Shown: positions 27,277 through 36,407 of the stretch, in pieces
Layout of the letters: every line of letters starts with the position of its first letter
Position numbering within the stretch: the stretch's first letter is position 1
From: Lujinxingia sediminis
Lineage (GTDB): Bacteria; Myxococcota_A; Bradymonadia; Bradymonadales; Bradymonadaceae
Length of the DNA: 64,000 nt
Assembly (NCBI RefSeq): GCF_004005565.1
Contig: NZ_SADD01000004.1
Location: forward strand, 124,001 to 188,000
Direction of reading: 5' to 3'
Position numbers and translations under genes: made by a program
Notes under the pieces: model-generated
The model's database searches: none
The model's input: only the letters and a program-made list of their open reading frames with translations
Told to the model about the DNA's origin: nothing

Positions 27277-28263
27277 ATGACGAAGCCTGTCCGCGTTGCT
27301 GTCACCGGTGCTGCCGGTTCGATCGACTACTCCCTGCTCTTCCGCATCGCCTCGGGCGACCTGCTGGGTAAGGACACCCCGGTGATCCTTCAGCTCATCG
27401 AGATCACCCCGGCGATGCAGGCTCTGGAAGGGGTCGCCATGGAGATCAACGACTGCGCCTTCCCGCTTTTGCAGGACATGATTCTCACCGACGATCTCAA
27501 CAAAGGCTTCGACGGTGCCAACCTGGCGCTGCTCGTGGGCGGGATGCCACGTAAGGCGGGCATGGAGCGCGCCGACCTGATCCGCGCCAACGGCCCGATC
27601 TTCACCGGCCAGGGCAAAGCCATCAACGACAACGCCGCCGATGATGTGCGCGTGGCCGTGGTTGCCAACCCCTGCAACACCAACGCGCTGATCGCCATGC
27701 ACAGCGCTCCCGACGTGCCCAACGAGCGCTTCACCGCCATGACGCGTCTCGATGAGAACCGCGCCAAGAGCCAGCTTGCGGCCAAGGCCGGCGTGGCCGT
27801 GGCCGACGTCAAGAAGATGGGCATCTGGGGGAACCACTCCAATACGATGTACCCGGACTTCTTCAACGCCACCATCGGTGGCAAGCCGGCCACCGAGGTC
27901 ATCAGCGACCACGCGTGGCTCAAGGGCGACTTCATCTCGACGGTGCAGCAGCGTGGCGCGGCGATCATCAAGGCGCGCGGCTCCTCCTCGGCGGCCAGCG
28001 CTGCCAACGCGCTCATCGATCACGTGCGCGACTGGTTCACCGTGACCCCCGAAGACGACTTCCACGCGATGGCCGTGCCCTCCGACGGTTCCTACGGCGT
28101 GCAGGAAGGCCTGATCTACTCCTTCCCGGTTCGCTGCGACGGCAAGGGCGGCTACGAGATCGTGCAGGGCATCGAGCTCAACGACTTCTCCAAAGAGAAG
28201 CTCAAGGTCACCGAAGCGCAGCTCCTTGAGGAGCGCGAAGTGGTCGCCGACCTGCTCACCTGA
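27277..28263 (+). CDS. mdh: Malate dehydrogenase
   Basis: The 328-residue enzyme is of the longer, cytosolic-type MDH family. It has [23 protein letters not shown] at the N-terminus, [18 protein letters not shown], the substrate/catalytic segment [13 protein letters not shown] and the catalytic His in [20 protein letters not shown]. It interconverts malate and oxaloacetate with NAD. The third glycine of the usual GxxGxxG is replaced by Asp17 (GAAGSID); other members have Gly or Ala there. The ATG at 27277 has AGGAG upstream. The gene is monocistronic, followed by a strong terminator. Confidence 0.96.
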   Translation: MTKPVRVAVTGAAGSIDYSLLFRIASGDLLGKDTPVILQLIEITPAMQALEGVAMEINDCAFPLLQDMILTDDLNKGFDGANLALLVGGMPRKAGMERADLIRANGPIFTGQGKAINDNAADDVRVAVVANPCNTNALIAMHSAPDVPNERFTAMTRLDENRAKSQLAAKAGVAVADVKKMGIWGNHSNTMYPDFFNATIGGKPATEVISDHAWLKGDFISTVQQRGAAIIKARGSSSAASAANALIDHVRDWFTVTPEDDFHAMAVPSDGSYGVQEGLIYSFPVRCDGKGGYEIVQGIELNDFSKEKLKVTEAQLLEEREVVADLLT

Positions 28264-28320
28264 GTTCGCGACATGCCGATGCGAGTTCGCCACCACGCTT
28301 AAGGCGACTCCCATCTTAAA

Positions 28321-28358
28321 ACGCCCCCGGCACCTTGAGGTGCCGGGGGCGTTTTTTT
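28321..28358 (+). terminator. Rho-independent terminator after mdh
   Basis: A perfect 14-bp stem (28321-28334 and 28339-28352) with a TTGA loop is followed directly by a T run. Confidence 0.93.
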
Positions 28359-28519
28359 ATCAGACCTGCCCGATGGCGGGGGCATTCAAGCTGGACGCGG
28401 CTGGGTTCGAGCTTAAATTTTCTGAAGTTTCTCTCGACCGACCACCACATCCCGGGGGGATGATCTCAAGCGCCGGAGTGCGCGTGCGTGCGCCCCCTTC
28501 CGCATCATCGGAGACTGCC

Positions 28520-29353
28520 ATGCACACCTCCCAGGCCGCCGCCCACGCCGCATCCACCCAAGATCGCGCTCGCAGCGCGGGCTGGGAGCTGCGCTTTGCG
28601 GCGATCACAGACATTGGCATGCGCCGCACGGTCAACCAGGACGTCTATCTGCTTCACCCCTCCCGCCGGCTCTACGCGGTGGCCGATGGGATGGGCGGTC
28701 ACGAGGGCGGTGAACTTGCCGCCACACTCGCCATTGAGACACTCGCCGCCTACTTCGATGAGGTGGGCGATATGATCGAGAGCACTCCCCAGGACCGTCG
28801 ATCGCTGCAACATAACCTTGTGGCGGGCATCAAGCTCGCCAACGCCGCCGTCTACCAGGAGGCCGCCGAGCGCGGCACCCACCGCGGCATGGGCACCACG
28901 CTGGTCGCTCTCACCTTCGACGAGACCCGCGCCTACTGGGCGCATGTCGGCGACAGCCGCCTCTACCGCCTGCGCAACGGCCAGCTGGAACGCCTCACCC
29001 GCGATCACTCTCTGCTCGAAGAGACCCTGGAGCGCCATAACATCACCTCCTCGGATGCCTCCGAGTTCATCGCTAACTTCCCCTACAAACACGTGCTCAC
29101 CCGCGCCGTCGGAAGTCAGTACTGCGTCGATGTCAGCGTTGCCTTCTCCCAACTTGTGCCGGGAGACATCTTTCTGGCCACGACCGACGGGGTGCACAAC
29201 GCCTTGAGCGATGAGGAGTTGGCCTCGGTATTGCGTGACCATGCCGATGACTTAAGCGCTGCCTGCCAGGCCATCGCTCAGCTCACACTGAGCCGCGGTG
29301 CCCCCGATAACCTCACCGCCCTTCTCGTCGAGACCCACACCCCGGGGCGTTGA
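28520..29353 (+). CDS. PP2C-family serine/threonine protein phosphatase
   Basis: The 277-residue protein carries the PPM/PP2C metal-binding motifs: TVNQDVYLL, VADGMGGHEGGELAA, MGTTLVAL, WAHVGDSRLYRLRNGQLERLTRDHSL, ATDGVHNALSDEEL and the C-terminal DNLTALLVE with the metal Asp. It dephosphorylates Ser/Thr residues and typically opposes Hanks-type kinases. No kinase is adjacent here. A ~25-residue Ala-rich N-terminus has no signal. GGAG precedes the chosen ATG by 6 nt; the open frame extends back into the mdh terminator region, which is not coding. Confidence 0.93.
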   Translation: MHTSQAAAHAASTQDRARSAGWELRFAAITDIGMRRTVNQDVYLLHPSRRLYAVADGMGGHEGGELAATLAIETLAAYFDEVGDMIESTPQDRRSLQHNLVAGIKLANAAVYQEAAERGTHRGMGTTLVALTFDETRAYWAHVGDSRLYRLRNGQLERLTRDHSLLEETLERHNITSSDASEFIANFPYKHVLTRAVGSQYCVDVSVAFSQLVPGDIFLATTDGVHNALSDEELASVLRDHADDLSAACQAIAQLTLSRGAPDNLTALLVETHTPGR

Positions 29354-29435
29354 CCCGCCTGCGCTTTGCTCCTACCATCCCCGACCTTGACCGGCGGCGC
29401 TTCGCGCCGCCCCCTCGGCCGATGATGGAGCGCGC

Positions 29436-30434
29436 ATGCAACACTTTCTGACCACCGCCGACTGGAGCCGCCCCCGACTGCAGTCGATCCTCGACGACGC
29501 CCGTAATCTCAAGGCGGAGCCCTACCAGGCCCGACTCCGCAACAAGACGATCGCTCTGATCTTCTTTAACCCTTCGTTGCGCACCCGCTCCTCCTTCGAC
29601 ATCGGAGCCCACCAGATGGGCGCCCACGCCGTCGTGCTTGAGCCCGGCAAGGGTTCCTGGCCGATGGAGTTCGAGCTCGGCTCGGTCATGGACCAGACCG
29701 CCGAGGAGCACGTCCGCGAAGCTGCCCGCGTCCTCTCCCGCTACTGCGATCTGATCGCGGTGCGCGCATTCCCGCAATTTGAAGACTGGCAGGTCGACCG
29801 CCAGGATCGCGTTATTCACGCATTTGCAAAGCACGCCACCGTGCCCGTCATCAACATGGAGACCATCACCCACCCCTGCCAGGAACTCGCCCTGATGCTC
29901 ACCCTGCAGGAGCGCCTGGGTATGGTCGACGGCATGAAGTTCGTGCTCACCTGGACCTACCACCCCAAACCGCTCAACACCGCGGTGGCTAACTCCGCGC
30001 TGCTCATCGCCTCGAAGTTCGGCATGGACGTCACCCTGCTCTGCCCCAACGAGGACTACATCCTCGATGAGCGCTACATGGGGCTTGCGCGCCAGTATAC
30101 TTCCGAGCAGGGCCGCAGCCTCACGGTGACCCATAACATCGAAGAGGCCTACTCCGGCGCCAACGTCGTCTACGCCAAATCCTGGGGGGCGCTCCCCTAC
30201 TTTGGCCGCTGGGACGAAGAAAAACCTGTGCGCGATGCTCACAAGCACTTCATCGTTGATGCCGAGAAGATGGCGCTGACTGATAACGGACTCTTCAGCC
30301 ACTGCCTGCCCTGTCGCCGCAACGTCAAAGTTACCGACGAGGTCATCGACAGCCCCAACTCGCTGGTCATTGATGAGGCCGAAAACCGCCTGCACGTTCA
30401 AAAAGCTCTGATGAGTACCCTCATCAACGGCTGA
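29436..30434 (+). CDS. argF': N-acetylornithine carbamoyltransferase
   Basis: The 332-residue transcarbamylase has the carbamoyl-phosphate motif FFNPSLRTRSSFDIGAHQMG, then WPMEFELGSVMDQTAEEH, METITHPCQELA, LTWTYHPKPLNTAVANSA and SHCLPCRRNVKVTDEVIDSP. These match the Xanthomonas acetylornithine enzyme much better than ornithine carbamoyltransferase. Glu90 aligns with Glu92 of the Xanthomonas enzyme, the residue that distinguishes acetyl- from succinyl-ornithine use (Pro in Bacteroides). It would make N-acetylcitrulline from N-acetylornithine and carbamoyl phosphate. GGAG precedes the ATG. It leads the argF'-argG-argE' block. Confidence 0.93.
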   Translation: MQHFLTTADWSRPRLQSILDDARNLKAEPYQARLRNKTIALIFFNPSLRTRSSFDIGAHQMGAHAVVLEPGKGSWPMEFELGSVMDQTAEEHVREAARVLSRYCDLIAVRAFPQFEDWQVDRQDRVIHAFAKHATVPVINMETITHPCQELALMLTLQERLGMVDGMKFVLTWTYHPKPLNTAVANSALLIASKFGMDVTLLCPNEDYILDERYMGLARQYTSEQGRSLTVTHNIEEAYSGANVVYAKSWGALPYFGRWDEEKPVRDAHKHFIVDAEKMALTDNGLFSHCLPCRRNVKVTDEVIDSPNSLVIDEAENRLHVQKALMSTLING

Positions 30435-30503
30435 GATCACACCACATCCCCGCAACACCGCGCCCTCGTCTGCGCGCGCGCCTCACCCCCAACGGAGCCC
30501 AAG

Positions 30504-31706
30504 ATGTCCAGTAACACCGTCGTACTCGCCTTCTCCGGAGGCCTCGATACCAGCTTCTGCGTCCCCTACCTCAAAGAGAAAGGCCTGGACGTGGTCACCC
30601 TCTTCGTCGACACCGGCGGAGTCGATGACGAGGAGCGCGCCTACATTGAAGCCCGCGCCATCGAGCTCGGTGCGGTCGCCCACCACACCGTCGACGGCGG
30701 CGATGACATCTGGGAAGAGGTCGTCGTGCCCCTTGTTCAGGGCGGCGAGATCTACCAGCAGCAGTACCCCCTGCTCTGCTCGGACCGCTATATTATCGTG
30801 CGCAAATCCCTGCAGCTCTGCCGGGAGCTGGGCACCAAAAAATTCGCTCACGGCTGCACCGGCATGGGCAACGACCAGGTGCGTTTCGACCTGACCGTCA
30901 AGACCCTGGGCGACTTCGAGATCCTTGCCCCGATTCGCGACATCCAGCAGGATCACGGCAACGTGCGCGAGTACGAAAAAGCCTTCCTCGAGGAGCGCGG
31001 CTTCTCGACGCGCGCCAAGGCCTCGCGCTACACCATCAACGAGAACCTCCTCGGCGTGACCACCTCCGGCTCCGAGGTCGACGAGTGGGAAGCCCCCGGC
31101 GATGAGACCTACCAGCTCACCGCGCACCCCTCCCAGTGGCCACGCGAGGCGCTGCGCGCCTCGATCACCTTTGAAGAAGGCGTCGCCGTGGCTCTCGACG
31201 GCGAAGCCATCGCCGGCCCCGAGCTCATCTCGGTGCTCAACAAGCGCTTTGGCGCCTACGGCGTCGGCCGCGGCTACTACACCGGCGACACCACCGTCGG
31301 TCTCAAAGGCCGCATCGTCTTCGAAGCTCCCGGCCTGACCTGCCTTCTGGCCGCCCACCGCGCGCTCGAAGAGGCTGTCTCCACCGGCTACCAGAACCAG
31401 TTCAAGCCGGTCGTCGCCCAGAAATGGGTGGAGCTCGTCTACAAGGGCTTCTTCTACGAGCCGCTGAAGTTCGACCTTGAGGCCTACATCGAGAGTTCCC
31501 AGATCTTCGTCAACGGCACCGTCACCCTGGAGACCTGGGGCGGAAAAGTCAGCGCGGTAAAGATCGACTCCCCGCACATCCTGCGACGCGCCGGTGCCGT
31601 TTACGCCCAGTCCGCCGACTGGAACGTGACCGAGGCCGAAGGCTTCATCAAACTCCTCGGCCAGAGCTCGACCTTGCACGCGCTGGTCAACAGCGACGAG
31701 GACTGA
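30504..31706 (+). CDS. argG: Argininosuccinate synthase
   Basis: The 400-residue ATP-pyrophosphatase-fold enzyme has [18 protein letters not shown] at its N-terminus (the PP-loop SGGLDTS) and conserved ASS segments [28 protein letters not shown] and [10 protein letters not shown]. It joins citrulline and aspartate using ATP. In this pathway citrulline comes from deacetylation of acetylcitrulline. The next gene starts three bases after its stop, so the two are co-translated. Position between the carbamoyltransferase and the deacetylase matches Xanthomonas-type clusters. Confidence 0.96.
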   Translation: MSSNTVVLAFSGGLDTSFCVPYLKEKGLDVVTLFVDTGGVDDEERAYIEARAIELGAVAHHTVDGGDDIWEEVVVPLVQGGEIYQQQYPLLCSDRYIIVRKSLQLCRELGTKKFAHGCTGMGNDQVRFDLTVKTLGDFEILAPIRDIQQDHGNVREYEKAFLEERGFSTRAKASRYTINENLLGVTTSGSEVDEWEAPGDETYQLTAHPSQWPREALRASITFEEGVAVALDGEAIAGPELISVLNKRFGAYGVGRGYYTGDTTVGLKGRIVFEAPGLTCLLAAHRALEEAVSTGYQNQFKPVVAQKWVELVYKGFFYEPLKFDLEAYIESSQIFVNGTVTLETWGGKVSAVKIDSPHILRRAGAVYAQSADWNVTEAEGFIKLLGQSSTLHALVNSDED

Positions 31707-31709
31707 GCC

Positions 31710-32873
31710 ATGGCCGACGACCTCCTCAAAGCGACCCTGGAGCATCTTCGCGCGCTGGTTGGCTTTAAGACCCCCAACCCGCCGCGGGAGATGCGCGCCG
31801 GTGAGGGCATCTTCGCCTACATCCGCAGCGAGCTCTCAAAAGCTCCGGGAGACTTCATCATCGAGGAGGTCGACCTGGGCGAGGGCTGCGTCTGGCTTTA
31901 TGCCAGACGCGGCCAGCCCGACCTGCTTTTTAATGTGCACCTGGACACCGTCCCGGCCGCCCCCGACTACAGCGCCGATCCCTGGACGCTTCGCATCGAA
32001 GAGGGACGCGCGATCGGCCTGGGAGCCTGTGACATCAAAGGCGCGGCTGCTGCATTGATCGCGGCAGCCCAGAGCAGCGAAGGCCCCTGCGCGCTGCTCT
32101 TCTCCAGCGACGAAGAGGCCGGTCAATCCCGCTGCGTACGTGAGTTCTGCGCGCGAGCGCAACACGCCTACGATGCGGTCCTTGTGGCCGAACCCACCGG
32201 CGTGCGCGCGGTGCTCGCGCACCGCGGCATCCGCACCTTCAGCGGCACCTTTCACGGCCGCGCCGGCCACTCGTCGGGCCCCCGCGCACTCGAAGAGAGC
32301 GCCCTTCATAACGCCGCGCGCTGGATCGCCGGGGCGGTCGAACACGCGCGTCAGGCACGCGACGGCGACACCCGAGAGACAGCCAACTCGGAGGTGGGCG
32401 GCTGGGAGATCACCCGGCACCTGCGCGGCCATTGCTTCAACGTTGGGGTAGTTGAAGGCGGCAAAAAACCCAACATCGTCGCCCCCTCAGCCTTTCTTCG
32501 CTGGGGCATTCGCCCTCGCCCCGGTGACGATCCCGGCGCGGTCGCACAGGACTTCATGGCGTTGGCCGAGGCCGACGCTGTCACCTGGCAGGACGGCTTT
32601 GTAGGGCCCTCGCTGCCGGCCGACTTCGGCCCTGAGGGGCACGATCTGCTTCAACGCGCCTCCGAGATCTGCGCGCGCTACGCATTGCCTGCGGGCCCCG
32701 CCGTCGACTTCTGGACCGAGGCCGCCCTCTTCTCCCAGGCCGGCCTGCCCGCCATTGTCTTCGGGCCCGGCGATATCGCTCAGGCCCATACGGCCGACGA
32801 ATTCGTCGCTCTCGAAGACCTGGAGCGCATCGCCGAACACTACCGGCGACTCATGAGCCCGGCCATCGCCTGA
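31710..32873 (+). CDS. argE': M20 deacetylase, probable N-acetylcitrulline deacetylase
   Basis: The 387-residue metallopeptidase-family protein has the M20 zinc-site motif NVHLDTVPAAP near residue 75, GACDIKGAAAALIAAAQ, the catalytic Glu pair in FSSDEEAG and a dimerisation domain. M20 members include ArgE, DapE and the acetylcitrulline deacetylase of Xanthomonas. Here it sits 3 bases after argG and near argF', so removing the acetyl group from acetylcitrulline is the likely role; acetylornithine cannot be excluded from sequence alone. The genomic order is the main evidence for the specific substrate. Confidence 0.87.
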   Translation: MADDLLKATLEHLRALVGFKTPNPPREMRAGEGIFAYIRSELSKAPGDFIIEEVDLGEGCVWLYARRGQPDLLFNVHLDTVPAAPDYSADPWTLRIEEGRAIGLGACDIKGAAAALIAAAQSSEGPCALLFSSDEEAGQSRCVREFCARAQHAYDAVLVAEPTGVRAVLAHRGIRTFSGTFHGRAGHSSGPRALEESALHNAARWIAGAVEHARQARDGDTRETANSEVGGWEITRHLRGHCFNVGVVEGGKKPNIVAPSAFLRWGIRPRPGDDPGAVAQDFMALAEADAVTWQDGFVGPSLPADFGPEGHDLLQRASEICARYALPAGPAVDFWTEAALFSQAGLPAIVFGPGDIAQAHTADEFVALEDLERIAEHYRRLMSPAIA

Positions 32874-32993
32874 CCCACCGCTCAGGTCACATCGCCCGAC
32901 GCTCTCATGGGCGTGGCGGCCCCGGTTCGCCACGACCTTCGCAGCAGAGAAGTTGCCTCCGCCCCCCTGGAGCGCTAACGTGGCCTCGTTCCA

Positions 32994-34397
32994 GTGGATT
33001 GTCCCCTCTCCGCGAGCCCGACTGTGACTCTGTTGCCATCTGCCGCTTCGATTCTACGCCCGTCGATCCTCGCCATCGCCGCAGCGCTCACCACCAGCTG
33101 CTCGCTGACGCTGGAGTTGAACCAATGTGTCAGTGACGAGGAGTGCGGCGTCACCGGTCAGTGCCTCGACGGGCTGTGTAAAGAAAATGAGCGCGTTGAG
33201 ATCACCAGTCACATCGTCGAAGACACCGTCTGGACCGCCGACAACACCTACCTGCTCAAAGACCTGGTGATGGTCGTCGCCCCGGCCACCCTCACCATTG
33301 AGCCGGGAACACGCATTCTGGCCGAACGCAGGGCCGGGCTGGTCTCACTAAAAGGTGCCAGACTCGTCGCCGAGGGTCGACGCGACGCCCCCATCGTCTT
33401 CACCAGCGCCAGACCTGTGGGCCAGCGCCTGGCAGGCGACTGGGCAGGGCTCGCCATGGTGGGCCGCGCCCCCACCAACCGCGTTGACTTCAACCTGCGC
33501 ATCGACAGCGAACAGGACACCAGCGTCGGCGGCAGCGACGAGGCCTGGGACTGCGGTACCCTGCGCTACGTGCGCGTGGAGTTCGGCGGCGCCGAGCTCT
33601 CCAACGGGCGAAAAGCCCTCAAAGGCATCACCCTGGCCGGCTGCGGCAGCGACACCACCATCGAATACGTGCAAACCCACCTGAGCGACGATGATGGCAT
33701 CGCTGTCTTCGGTGGAAGCGTTGATCTGCGCTACGCCGTGAGCACCCGCGCACAGGACGATGGCCTCGACGTCGACACCGGATGGCGCGGCACCGCACAG
33801 TTTTTGGCCATTCAACAAGATATCAACAGTCGCGAAGGCATCGAGATCGAAAACCTCGCTGAAGATACCGATGCTCTGCCCCAGACCGACGCGCGCATCT
33901 ACAACTTCACCATCATTGGCTTCAATCGTGACGGCGATCGTCAGCGCGGCATCTACTACAAACTCGGCGGCCTGGGCACGCTCTCCCATGGCATCGTCAT
34001 CGGTCAGGACGGCGCCGGACTGCATATCGAAGGCCCAGAATCCATCGCACACGCCAATGAAGGCCGCGTCATCGTCGAGAACACCCTCTTCTTCAACCAG
34101 GGCGCAAGCGGCGAGGAGCACTTCGAACCCGATGTTCCCGGCGACGAGTCCCCTTCGCTGGGCGACTACAGCGCGTACCAGACCGCTGAGACAGGAAACC
34201 GCTTCGGCGTCGACCCGGGCTTTGCCGACCCGTACAACCTCGGCAACCCCACCTGGATCCCGGCCGCGGAGCACACCACCGACCGCGATCTTGTGCGTCC
34301 CCCGGAAGGTTTCGACCCGACCGCGGTTTACCTCGGAGCCTTCTCGCCAAGCGCCGCTCCCTGGACCGAAGGCTGGACCTCCTACCCTCTCAACTGA
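32994..34397 (+). CDS. Lipoprotein with right-handed beta-helix-like fold
   Basis: The 467-residue product has a signal segment ending in the lipobox-like TTSC near residue 36, a small cysteine-rich part (CVSDEECGVTGQCLDGLC) and then repeated beta-helix-like strands (LTIEPGTRILAERRAGLVSLKGARLVAEG, IVFTSARPVG, GLHIEGPES). This is a typical parallel beta-helix surface protein of Myxococcota-like bacteria. No catalytic motif is evident. Two GTG starts are possible, 32994 or 33024; neither has a strong Shine-Dalgarno, and the later one gives a more normal signal length. It lies between the two arginine blocks and has no obvious role in that pathway. Confidence 0.7.
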   Translation: MDCPLSASPTVTLLPSAASILRPSILAIAAALTTSCSLTLELNQCVSDEECGVTGQCLDGLCKENERVEITSHIVEDTVWTADNTYLLKDLVMVVAPATLTIEPGTRILAERRAGLVSLKGARLVAEGRRDAPIVFTSARPVGQRLAGDWAGLAMVGRAPTNRVDFNLRIDSEQDTSVGGSDEAWDCGTLRYVRVEFGGAELSNGRKALKGITLAGCGSDTTIEYVQTHLSDDDGIAVFGGSVDLRYAVSTRAQDDGLDVDTGWRGTAQFLAIQQDINSREGIEIENLAEDTDALPQTDARIYNFTIIGFNRDGDRQRGIYYKLGGLGTLSHGIVIGQDGAGLHIEGPESIAHANEGRVIVENTLFFNQGASGEEHFEPDVPGDESPSLGDYSAYQTAETGNRFGVDPGFADPYNLGNPTWIPAAEHTTDRDLVRPPEGFDPTAVYLGAFSPSAAPWTEGWTSYPLN

Positions 34398-35020
34398 TTC
34401 GGAATCCCTCGCCAGATGCTCCACGACCTGATGGGGGGGCCTGAAAGAGCGCCGTCTGCGGACGTGTGACACACATCACGCCCCACGCATGTCCCCTCCG
34501 GACGTCCTGTCCGCACGCAGGCTTCCCATCATGCCCAGACTCTACCTCTTTGCGGTCGGTCTTCTGAAGACCGCCCGGGCCGCTGGCCTTAAAGCCTCCA
34601 ACGGCTTCCGTCGCCGGCTCCCCGCGCTACATACGATGATCGCCGTGGTCGGCAGTTTCGGACTGCTTTCACGGGCCCTTCACACGCTTCTCCCGGGCAC
34701 CGCCAATGCTGCCCGGGCGGGTATCGGTGCGGCGGGAGCCGCGGTCTTCAGGCAGTTCATCTTCAACAAGACAACGAGCAATGGCCGCATAGGCTTCCGG
34801 TCAGCGGTGCGCCTGGCCTCTAGCTAACGCCCCCCGTTGACCGCCCCGCACGTGTGTTACCGCATGATGCGAAGGCCTTAAAAATGCCTCCCGCTCCTGC
34901 GCGTTCTTCACGCGCCTGTCACCTTCCTCGCTCCTGATGCTCGCCACGGTTGCATCCCCTGCCTTCGAGCACTACCCTCGCGCCGCCAGCGCCCCTCCCT
35001 CCGCACGACGAGGCCTTCCC
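34398..35020. other. Long spacer between the beta-helix lipoprotein and argAB
   Basis: About 620 bases. It contains one weak candidate small gene (34489-34827) and presumably the promoter of the argAB-argC-argH block. I could not pick out ARG boxes or convincing -10/-35 pairs. Confidence 0.4.
34489..34827 (+). CDS. Possible small hypothetical protein
   Basis: A 112-codon frame with hydrophobic stretches (TMIAVVGSFGLLSRAL and ANAARAGIGAAGAAVF). An ATG at 34531 is an alternative start. There is no clear Shine-Dalgarno or recognisable family, and the C-terminus is low in acidic residues, so it may be a chance open frame. Listed only because the surrounding 620 bases hold nothing else. Confidence 0.22.
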   Translation: MSPPDVLSARRLPIMPRLYLFAVGLLKTARAAGLKASNGFRRRLPALHTMIAVVGSFGLLSRALHTLLPGTANAARAGIGAAGAAVFRQFIFNKTTSNGRIGFRSAVRLASS

Positions 35021-36346
35021 ATGCCGGACACCCGTAACACCATCGTTCGTCTTCTCCAGAATATCGGCAGCCGCAAAGAGGTCGAGCAGTACCTCAAGCA
35101 GTTCGCCAGCGTGGAGTCCAAGCAGTTCGCCGTCATTAAAGTCGGCGGCGGGGTACTGCGACACGACCTGGAGGCGCTGGCCAGCTCCCTGAGCTTTCTG
35201 CACCAGGTGGGGCTCTTTCCCATCGTCGTCCTCGGCGGCGGCCCGCAACTTAATGAGGCGCTCGACGAAGCCGGCATTGAAACCCCGCGCATCGATGGCA
35301 TGCGCGTGACCTCTCCAGACGCGCTGGAAGTCGCCCGCAAAGTCTTCCGTGACGTGAATCTCCAGCTGGTCGACGCGCTGGAAGCGCTCGGAACCCACGC
35401 CCGCCCCATCACCAGCGGCGTCTTTGAAGCCGAACTCCTCGACCACGAGCGCTTCGGCCTCGTCGGCGAAGTCCGCGGCATTCACACCGAAGCCATCGTC
35501 TCGGCCATCCGCAGCGGATGCCTGCCCATCCTCTCCAGCCTCGGCGAGACCCCCTCGGGTCAAATCGTCAACATCAACGCCGATGTTGCTGCCCGCGAGC
35601 TCGCCCTGCGCGTAGAGCCTTTTAAGATCGTCTTTCTCACCCCCACAGGCGGCCTGCTCGATCAATACGAGCGCATCATTCCCTCGGTGAACCTCACCGA
35701 AGACTTCGACAGCCTGATGCAGCAAGACTGGATTCACTCCGGGATGCGCCTCAAACTTCAGCAGATCAAAGAGCTCCTCGACAAACTCCCGCTCTCCTCC
35801 TCGGTCTCCATCACCACCCCCGGGCAGCTCGCACGGGAGCTCTTCACCCACCGCGGCTCGGGCACCCTGGTGCGACGCGGCGAAGCCGTTCATTGCCATC
35901 CCAGCCTCGATGGACTTGATACCGGGCGCATCCGCGAGCTTCTCGAAGCCTGCTTCCAACGCCAGCTGGCCGAAGACTACTTCTCGCTCAAACCCTTTCA
36001 TCGCATCTACCTGACCGACTCCTATCGGGCCACGGCCATCCTCACCATGGAGGAGGGCCTGCCCTACCTCGATAAGTTCGGGGTGACCCGCAAAGCCCAG
36101 GGCGAAGGACTCGGCCAGTCGCTGTGGGCGCGTATGAAGCGCGAAAACAGCAAACTTTTCTGGCGTGCGCGTACCGAAAACCCCATCAATAAGTGGTACT
36201 TCCAGGAATCCGACGGCACCTACCGCGAAGGTCCCTGGACAGTCTTCTGGTACGGCATGGAGAGCTTTGAAGAGATGAAGCGCTGCGTGGAGATCGCCCT
36301 GGCAATGCCCGCGACCTTCTTCGAGCACGCCGTCGCCGACACCTGA
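35021..36346 (+). CDS. argB: Bifunctional N-acetylglutamate kinase / N-acetylglutamate synthase (Xanthomonas-type)
   Basis: The 441-residue protein has an amino-acid-kinase domain (FAVIKVGGGVL, VVLGGGPQLNEALDEAG, NINADVAARELALRV, residues ~20-290) fused to a C-terminal GNAT-like acetyltransferase of the DUF619/NAT type (YLDKFGVTRKAQGEGLGQSLW and NPINKWYFQESDG...WTVFWYG). In Xanthomonas the same fusion both makes N-acetylglutamate from acetyl-CoA and phosphorylates it. Its presence means no separate argA or argJ is needed for acetylation. The ATG at 35021 begins the conserved part; the frame is open from 34937. It heads the second arginine block. Confidence 0.92.
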   Translation: MPDTRNTIVRLLQNIGSRKEVEQYLKQFASVESKQFAVIKVGGGVLRHDLEALASSLSFLHQVGLFPIVVLGGGPQLNEALDEAGIETPRIDGMRVTSPDALEVARKVFRDVNLQLVDALEALGTHARPITSGVFEAELLDHERFGLVGEVRGIHTEAIVSAIRSGCLPILSSLGETPSGQIVNINADVAARELALRVEPFKIVFLTPTGGLLDQYERIIPSVNLTEDFDSLMQQDWIHSGMRLKLQQIKELLDKLPLSSSVSITTPGQLARELFTHRGSGTLVRRGEAVHCHPSLDGLDTGRIRELLEACFQRQLAEDYFSLKPFHRIYLTDSYRATAILTMEEGLPYLDKFGVTRKAQGEGLGQSLWARMKRENSKLFWRARTENPINKWYFQESDGTYREGPWTVFWYGMESFEEMKRCVEIALAMPATFFEHAVADT

Positions 36347-36407
36347 GCTTTTTTCCTCGGTGCCCCCTACCTTTGAAACCTCCCCCTCGCCACACCCCGA
36401 GCCGCAT

